Shown here piece by piece: positions 58,757 through 64,000 of a stretch of 64,000 bases of DNA. The notes beneath the pieces were generated by a model. It searched no databases. It was given only the letters and a program-made list of their open reading frames with translations, and was not told the DNA's origin. This DNA is from Legionella anisa (lineage in GTDB: Bacteria > Pseudomonadota > Gammaproteobacteria > Legionellales > Legionellaceae). The first letter of the stretch is position 1, and each line of letters opens with the position of its first letter. The stretch is taken from contig NZ_LNXS01000021.1 of the NCBI RefSeq assembly GCF_001467525.1, positions 1 through 64,000 on the forward strand, read 5' to 3'. The position numbers and the translations under genes were made by a program.

Positions 58757-59686
58757 CTATTGACGAATTCTATTGTTATCGTTAACTGGAGCAATCGTAG
58801 GCTGCCAGGATTTATCTGTTATTATAATTTTAGAACGATTTGCCAATTTTTCCATATGTTTGAATTGTTCTAGCGCATTTTCATCCTTGGATACTGCTGC
58901 CCGCCATTGTTCACTATTCACATTCAGACCGGGTAATGCAGTAATTCTTAATACTCTATCATCAATATGAATTTCTGAGGCATCACCGGTTACACCTAAG
59001 TCTGTATGAGAGACATAAGGAGGAGAAATCATATTCATGGCTAATAATTTTCGATAAAGAATCATTCCACCAAAATCTTCTTTAATGCGGGCTATGTTTT
59101 CCTCAAGAATGGTATTCGCTTGATCAATACCATTTTTCCAGCCTTTGGCTACATAAATGCACCATATTTTTTTCTCTGTCTTGGTCTTAGGTAACAAGGT
59201 ATAGTGAGGATATTCCGGTTTTACATAATCCAGCCATAAGTATTGCCGCCAAGTCGGAGGAGTTGTTACAAAATGGGCCTGTTTTGCAACTTTATAGGTG
59301 CGATCGGAAATACGAATGGTTTGTGCATCAGCAAGATTAAGCGTATTTCTTCCTTCTAACAGTACAGGAGGTAAGATATTATGTTCCAAAATCAGGGAAT
59401 TAAAGTCATAAATGGCATCGAGTCTGCGTGATTGTCTTATAAGATGCTCATCAATAATTTTGGCCCGATTCGCCAAGCCTGCTTGAGCACCAAGACTTAA
59501 AGCGGTTTCTTTCAAGGCCATTTGACGAATTTTCCCTCTTTGTCTTTTATTTCTGTCCTTGACATTCACATTGGCCATAGCCTGCAGTCCTGCTAATGAA
59601 GTCGTATCACCCAAATATTTGGGGTGACATGCAAGCAGTAAAGCAGACAATACAACAACTATTAAGCTACGAATAAATTTTGGCAT
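58757..59686 (-). CDS. dotC: Dot/Icm outer-membrane lipoprotein DotC
   Basis: A 309-residue lipoprotein with the lipobox LLLAC at residues 16-20, followed by the conserved YLGDTTSLAGLQAMANVNV. DotC, DotD and DotH make the outer-membrane core of the secretion channel. Its start overlaps the dotD end by 20 bases. Confidence 0.95.
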   Translation of the reverse strand: MPKFIRSLIVVVLSALLLACHPKYLGDTTSLAGLQAMANVNVKDRNKRQRGKIRQMALKETALSLGAQAGLANRAKIIDEHLIRQSRRLDAIYDFNSLILEHNILPPVLLEGRNTLNLADAQTIRISDRTYKVAKQAHFVTTPPTWRQYLWLDYVKPEYPHYTLLPKTKTEKKIWCIYVAKGWKNGIDQANTILEENIARIKEDFGGMILYRKLLAMNMISPPYVSHTDLGVTGDASEIHIDDRVLRITALPGLNVNSEQWRAAVSKDENALEQFKHMEKLANRSKIIITDKSWQPTIAPVNDNNRIRQ

Positions 59687-60158
59687 AGCGTAATTCTACA
59701 ACCTGACTGTTAGGGTAAACGTGAATATAGGCTTTTTTAGCAGCTTGGTAATCAATATCACGCAGGATTTCAGCTAAACTTTCATCTTTAATGTTAAGAC
59801 TAATTAGAACAGGAATTGAAGGCGCTTTTCCTAAAACACGAAGTCTGAAGTGAGCTGATTTGGCAATACGAGCAGTTAATTCTTCAATAGGACCAGACCA
59901 ATCCACACTTGCCCTGGCTTGTAAGTTATACGAGTTAGGGATTGTGAGTGCGTTATCTAAAGGTGGAGGTAGAATTACTTTTTCAACACGTGCCATTTCA
60001 TGCATGGAATCACTTACAGATACTGCTGCTTCTGCTAATTTAATCGTAGCATCATCACTAGGATTGTTTACTGGTGGTTTTTTAAAGAGTACTCCTCCAT
60101 GTTTGCAACCCACAAGCAGGACTGAGGCAATAAATAGCATGAGAAGCTTGTTGTTCAT
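59667..60158 (-). CDS. dotD: Dot/Icm outer-membrane lipoprotein DotD
   Basis: A 163-residue lipoprotein with lipobox LLVGC (residues 14-18). The C-terminal domain (about 70-163) has the secretin N-domain-like fold sequence HFRLRVLGKAPSIPVLISLN. First gene of dotDCB. The 226 bases upstream hold its presumed promoter, not identifiable by eye, and a REP-like element. Confidence 0.95.
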   Translation of the reverse strand: MNNKLLMLFIASVLLVGCKHGGVLFKKPPVNNPSDDATIKLAEAAVSVSDSMHEMARVEKVILPPPLDNALTIPNSYNLQARASVDWSGPIEELTARIAKSAHFRLRVLGKAPSIPVLISLNIKDESLAEILRDIDYQAAKKAYIHVYPNSQVVELRYAKIYS

Positions 60159-60292
60159 TCAATGTTCTTTAATCTCTGAGAATATTCGTTTGATTGAAAC
60201 AGGAGCTAGGCTGCTTGTCAAGCCTATGGAAGAGGAATTATATGAATTTAAACAGAAATGGTTTTTTGTAGCGTTCATGTTTTAATTAAAGC

Positions 60293-60374
60293 GTATCCTG
60301 GGTGCGGCGAAGCGAACCCCGGGAAATCGGAGGCTTTAGCAAACCCGGGTTCCGCTTCGCTGCACCCAGGCTAC
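60293..60374. repeat. REP-like element between dotD and rsmD
   Basis: GTATCCTGGGTGCGGCGAAGCG...CCCCGGG and CCCGGGTTCCGCTTCGCTGCACCCAGGCTAC: long imperfect arms of the main family around an ~20-base spacer. It lies downstream of rsmD. Confidence 0.85.
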
Positions 60375-60384
60375 ATAAGAAAAA

Positions 60385-60933
60385 TTAATTTAATTTTTCA
60401 AATAATGAATAGACCACTTGTCCTGCTTGTTTCTGTTTTATTTGTCGCCAATTTTTTTCATCCAATTGCATGGTATTTGGTGATTCTAAATAAACAAGAC
60501 CTCCAGGTTTGAGAATATTGCTTTGTGTGATATTCGAAATACATTGAAGGAGATAATTTTGCGCAAAAGGAGGATCAAGAAAAATAATATCAAACTCTTC
60601 CTGTTTGTGCTGAAGATACTGTACTGCGTCTGTTTGTAGGAGTTTAAGTTTTGGGCTGTTAAATGAAGCGATTATTTTTTGTAAATGAGCATAGGCTTTA
60701 GGTGATTGCTCAAGAAAAACAACCCGTGCAGCTCCTCTGGAAAATGCTTCCAGACCTAAAGCGCCGCTGCCTGCAAAAGCATCCAGGCAGCGTGCTTCTC
60801 TGATATCATGCATGAGCCAGTTGAATAAAGTCTCACGCACACGATCTGGAGTGGGGCGTAAACCCTCTACATCTGGAAAATGCAATTTTTTTCCGCGGTA
60901 TAAACCTCCTATAATGCGAATGCTCTGTTTCAC
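60385..60933 (-). CDS. rsmD: 16S rRNA (guanine966-N2)-methyltransferase
   Basis: A 182-residue SAM methyltransferase. IRIIGGLYRGKKL, GLRPTPDRVRETLFNWL, the SAM site CLDAFAGSGALGLEAFSRGA and the catalytic FDIIFLDPPF are all present. The start overlaps the upstream peptidase gene by 4 bases; in E. coli rsmD also neighbours ftsY. Confidence 0.96.
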   Translation of the reverse strand: MKQSIRIIGGLYRGKKLHFPDVEGLRPTPDRVRETLFNWLMHDIREARCLDAFAGSGALGLEAFSRGAARVVFLEQSPKAYAHLQKIIASFNSPKLKLLQTDAVQYLQHKQEEFDIIFLDPPFAQNYLLQCISNITQSNILKPGGLVYLESPNTMQLDEKNWRQIKQKQAGQVVYSLFEKLN

Positions 60934-62234
60934 GATTTACCTACAGTGACCAGTAATAATTTATCGGGATTAACTTGTTGTTTGAATGCTTGTTTTATTT
61001 GTTCACTGCTTACTGCATTGATGCGTGCAAGGTAGGTGTCAAGAAAATCTTCAGGTAGATGATAAAAAGTCATTCGCAATAAGATATTTGCAATACTGCG
61101 ATTACCTGATAAAGAAAGTGGGAAACTTCCTGTAAGGTATTGTTTCGCGGCATTCATCTCTTCATCGGTCGGGCCTTTATCAATGTAGGCTCGTAACACA
61201 TTTTGAATAATATCTAATGCTTCCTTTGTTTGTTTATTTTTTGTTGATAAGCTGATGAGAAAAGGTCCTTTTCCTGACATAGGAATAAGCTGACTGTCTA
61301 TACCATAAGTCAAACCTTGTTTTTCTCTGACTTCTATAGCGAGTCGAGAGACTAAAGCCCCTCCTCCTAAAATATAATTCCCTACAATCAATGGAAAGTA
61401 ATTTGGGTCATGGTGATCAATACCGAGCTGGCCGAGCCGTATCATAGTTTGGGAGGATGGAAATGGAATATTTATCGTTGCTGCTTGAGTTAATTGAGTG
61501 GCTTGGGGAATACGGGGGGCGGGCTGTCCCTCTGGAAGTTCTTGAGTGAGTTGATCGGCAAGCTGATGCGCGGTCTCACTATTAATCGCACCTACCATAA
61601 CTAAGATTGCGTTTTTGGCAACATAATAGCGTTTATTAAATTCAATCACCTGGCTCATATTAATTGACTCGACGGTCTCGCTTGTTCCATTAACAGGATG
61701 AGCATAGGGATGTTGTTTGTATAAGGCTTGAAAAAAATGGAGATTGGCGACGTCTTCGGGCGATTCCTGCCGTTGTTCAATGGCCATCATCTGTTGTTTT
61801 TTCTCTCTTGAAAACTCATGATCAAGAAAGTCTGGATGGTTAATAATTTGTGCAAAGGTATAACTTGCGTTGGCCAATGCTTTTTTGGCGACTAGAGTTC
61901 TGAGATTAAATATAACCATATCTCGGTTGATCTCAGTTTTATATTGAGCACCAACATCCGCAAGTGATTCGGCTATTGCTGTTGCGTCTCGTCCCGCATT
62001 TCCTTGGTTCATCAAGCGGCTGGTCAAAGCACTTAGACCATATTGCTCCCCATCGTATGCTGATCCTGCGGCAAAAGCCAAGCTGACATCGAGCATGGGC
62101 ACTTCCATAGCGGGATAAAAAATGACCTGCACGCCATTTTTGGTGAGCCACTTTTCTGTTTTGAATGTACTTGCTGTCGATGTATGCGACAGTCCAATCA
62201 GTAATGTTAGAATACATGCGCTAAAAATTCTCAT
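60930..62234 (-). CDS. M16 peptidase-like protein, inactive partner
   Basis: A 434-residue secreted member of the insulinase family with a signal peptide (1-21) and two M16 halves. The zinc motif HxxEH is absent: the matching place reads GLSALTSRLMNQGN. The paralogue just upstream has the motif, so the two probably form a heterodimer in which this subunit binds substrate. Overlap with both neighbours is 4 bases. Confidence 0.92.
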   Translation of the reverse strand: MRIFSACILTLLIGLSHTSTASTFKTEKWLTKNGVQVIFYPAMEVPMLDVSLAFAAGSAYDGEQYGLSALTSRLMNQGNAGRDATAIAESLADVGAQYKTEINRDMVIFNLRTLVAKKALANASYTFAQIINHPDFLDHEFSREKKQQMMAIEQRQESPEDVANLHFFQALYKQHPYAHPVNGTSETVESINMSQVIEFNKRYYVAKNAILVMVGAINSETAHQLADQLTQELPEGQPAPRIPQATQLTQAATINIPFPSSQTMIRLGQLGIDHHDPNYFPLIVGNYILGGGALVSRLAIEVREKQGLTYGIDSQLIPMSGKGPFLISLSTKNKQTKEALDIIQNVLRAYIDKGPTDEEMNAAKQYLTGSFPLSLSGNRSIANILLRMTFYHLPEDFLDTYLARINAVSSEQIKQAFKQQVNPDKLLLVTVGKS

Positions 62235-63553
62235 GGTGCAGCCCTTTGTGGTTGAGGTTCTAATATTGCAGTCGTCATATTATTTTCCTGAAAATAACGT
62301 TGGGCAGTTTGCTGAATTTGTTGTGGCGTAATTGCATTAATTGCTTGAGTATATTCATCCGCTTTTTGCCAACCTAGTCCGATTGTTTCTAACAAACCTA
62401 ATTCCGAGGCTTGTCCGAAAATTGAATCTTTCTCAAAAGTTTTCTGAGCAATGATTTGATGTTTCACTCGTTGCAATTCTTGATCAGTAACCTGATTTTT
62501 CTTCAAATTATCGATTTCGTTGATGAGTCCATTCTGTAAAGCACTTATTGTATGGTTTTGGCTCGGAGATCCATAAACGATAAATTGGGTTTGAAATCTT
62601 GTATAAGGGTTATAATAGCTATTTGCATCTGTAGCAATATGTTTGCCACGAATCAGATTTTTAGAAAAACGAGCGCTTTCACCTGCGTCTAAGATTCCAG
62701 CGATTATTTCCAAGGCATAAGGCTCATAGTCTTTTTTAGCAGTGTTTACACTAGGGACGGTATAACCCACCATTAATAAAGGTAATTTTGCTGCGGCTTG
62801 AATATGCACAATCTTTTGACCTAATGCTGGCGGCTCTTTTTGTATTCGTCTTACAGGAGTAGGGTGTTTTGGCAAAGCACCGAAATAATGTTCTGCCAAA
62901 GTACGAACCTGCTCTGGGTTAACATCTCCCACAACAACCAAGGTCGCATTATTAGGTGCATAATATTTCTTATACCATTTTCTTAGGTCTTCAACGGACA
63001 TGTGTTTCAGATCACTCATCCAACCAATTACAGGATGATGATAAGGCGCACTTAGATGCGCTGTTGCCAGAAAACGTTCAAAGGCAAGCGCCTGTGGATT
63101 ATCTTCAGTTCGAAGACGTCGTTCTTCCTGGATTACTTTAATTTCTTTGGCAAATTCATTGGCATCAAGAAGCAAATGATTCATGCGATCCGCTTCCAGT
63201 TCAAAACTGGTAGCAAGTTTTGACGCAGCTGTTTTTTCAAAAAAAGCGGTGTAATCATTATTAGTAAATGCATTAGCTTGCCCGCCAATTGCCGCTATGG
63301 TTTTGGAAAAGGCACCTAAAGGGAATTTTTCGGTACCTTTAAACATCATATGTTCCATCGCATGGGATACACCAGTAATCCCGCCTGGCTCATCAGCGGA
63401 TCCCACGTTATACCAAATCATGGATACAGCAATAGGCGCCCGGTGATCTTCTTTAACCAATATTTTTAATCCATTATTCAACGTAAACTCTTGCACTTGG
63501 CTAAAGGTCTGGCAAGATAGTACCATGAGTAAAGTAAAGAGTATTTTGCGCAC
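62231..63553 (-). CDS. M16 zinc peptidase, active subunit
   Basis: A 440-residue secreted peptidase with a signal peptide (1-18), the inverted zinc motif in GVSHAMEHMMFKGT (HxxEH) and the later Glu in FELEADRMNHLLLD that completes the site. It is the first gene of the peptidase-peptidase-rsmD run and is divergent from ftsY with 61 bases between them. Probably periplasmic. Confidence 0.94.
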   Translation of the reverse strand: MRKILFTLLMVLSCQTFSQVQEFTLNNGLKILVKEDHRAPIAVSMIWYNVGSADEPGGITGVSHAMEHMMFKGTEKFPLGAFSKTIAAIGGQANAFTNNDYTAFFEKTAASKLATSFELEADRMNHLLLDANEFAKEIKVIQEERRLRTEDNPQALAFERFLATAHLSAPYHHPVIGWMSDLKHMSVEDLRKWYKKYYAPNNATLVVVGDVNPEQVRTLAEHYFGALPKHPTPVRRIQKEPPALGQKIVHIQAAAKLPLLMVGYTVPSVNTAKKDYEPYALEIIAGILDAGESARFSKNLIRGKHIATDANSYYNPYTRFQTQFIVYGSPSQNHTISALQNGLINEIDNLKKNQVTDQELQRVKHQIIAQKTFEKDSIFGQASELGLLETIGLGWQKADEYTQAINAITPQQIQQTAQRYFQENNMTTAILEPQPQRAAP

Positions 63554-63614
63554 AACTTAACCTCAAAGTAAAAAAGATGATAGAATTTCATATTTTTCAG
63601 GATTTGTACACTAT

Positions 63615-64000
63615 ATGATTAAATGGTTTAAACGAAGTCATGATTCCACCTCCGTAGAGGACAATCATTCACAAAGTACTCCTGACTCGTTGCCTCAAGC
63701 TCCTGTAGAAGAAATCAAACAGGAACAAGAGCCTGCAAAAGAAGGTATTTTTGCACGTTTCAGGAAAGGACTAAGCAAAACCCGTCACCAGCTCGGTGAT
63801 GGAATTGGCCGATTATTATTAGGTAAAAAAGAAATCAGCCAGGATTTGTTGGATGAATTGGAAACGCTCTTAGTCAGTGCTGATTTGGGAATGGAGACAA
63901 CACAAATTGTACTGAACCAGTTGACTGAAAGCATGGCTCGGAAACAGTTATCCGATGGTAACGCGGTTTATGAGGCGCTGAAATCTCATTTGCAAACGAT
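63615..64000 (+). CDS. ftsY: Signal recognition particle receptor FtsY, 5' part
   Basis: The frame starts MIKWFKRSHDSTS and runs off the end after about 128 codons. A short acidic, Gln/Glu-rich A domain is followed by the start of the N domain (EGIFARFRKGLSKTRHQLG, then LLDELETLLVSADLGMETT). The acidic domain is shorter than in E. coli. The GTPase part lies outside the window. Confidence 0.93.
   Translation, partial: MIKWFKRSHDSTSVEDNHSQSTPDSLPQAPVEEIKQEQEPAKEGIFARFRKGLSKTRHQLGDGIGRLLLGKKEISQDLLDELETLLVSADLGMETTQIVLNQLTESMARKQLSDGNAVYEALKSHLQT

Overview
The window looks like part of a Legionella chromosome, probably not L. pneumophila itself. The strongest evidence is a complete block of Dot/Icm type IVB secretion genes (icmX, icmW, icmV, dotA, dotB, dotC, dotD at about 49.3-60.2 kb). 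The low-GC gammaproteobacterial housekeeping genes and many small dispersed inverted repeats in the intergenic gaps fit this. Genus assignment comes from recognised protein families and gene order; no database search was possible.

Layout. 0-2.3 kb: the 3' end of a 5S rRNA gene with its terminator, then an unrecognised 634-residue protein. 2.3-6.7 kb: rsgA, divergent from a tight cca-orn-queH-CDF zinc transporter run. 6.8-10.8 kb: the haem operon hemC-hemD-hemX-hemY on the minus strand. 10.9-18.6 kb: HdeD-like protein, a VOC protein with a VanX-like dipeptidase, a cytochrome c5-like protein with dsbB, nagZ, a tgt variant, a ppiB-like cyclophilin, a TRIC/YicG-like channel and an XRE-type regulator. 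18.65-22.7 kb: a well-defined control region (operator palindrome, divergent promoters, hairpins with GGA loops) ahead of a solitary pilY1. 22.9-25.3 kb: a MarR regulator divergent from a YbdK-type ligase, a small TIR element and tRNA-Val(GAC).

25.4-32.7 kb: the classic thrS-infC-rpmI-rplT-pheS-pheT-ihfA translation block, with infC starting at ATT, followed by a thioredoxin-like [2Fe-2S] protein. 33.0-37.8 kb: rplM-rpsI, the cytochrome bc1 operon and sspA-sspB. 38.0-45.4 kb: nnr-tsaE-ami-mutL-miaA, a small zinc-finger protein and a GT9 heptosyltransferase. 45.5-49.0 kb: a cysteine-rich secreted protein and an unusual P1B-type ATPase. 49.3-60.2 kb: the Dot/Icm block, with a candidate effector directly after dotA and an aldolase-like enzyme before dotB. 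60.4-64.0 kb: rsmD and an M16 protease pair, divergent from ftsY, which runs off the end.

How it works together. Most genes are core: tRNA and rRNA maturation, haem synthesis, respiration, envelope maintenance. The Dot/Icm genes supply the inner-membrane component DotA, the ATPase DotB, the outer-membrane lipoproteins DotC and DotD, and IcmV, IcmW and IcmX. The protein after dotA has effector-like features: an ankyrin-like helix pair, a His-Glu-Gln-Cys residue order and a Glu/Lys-rich tail.

The most interesting unexplained parts are the 18.65-19.2 kb control region, that candidate effector, the 634-residue orphan, the P1B ATPase with extra C-terminal membrane segments, the tgt variant, and three families of short inverted-repeat elements.
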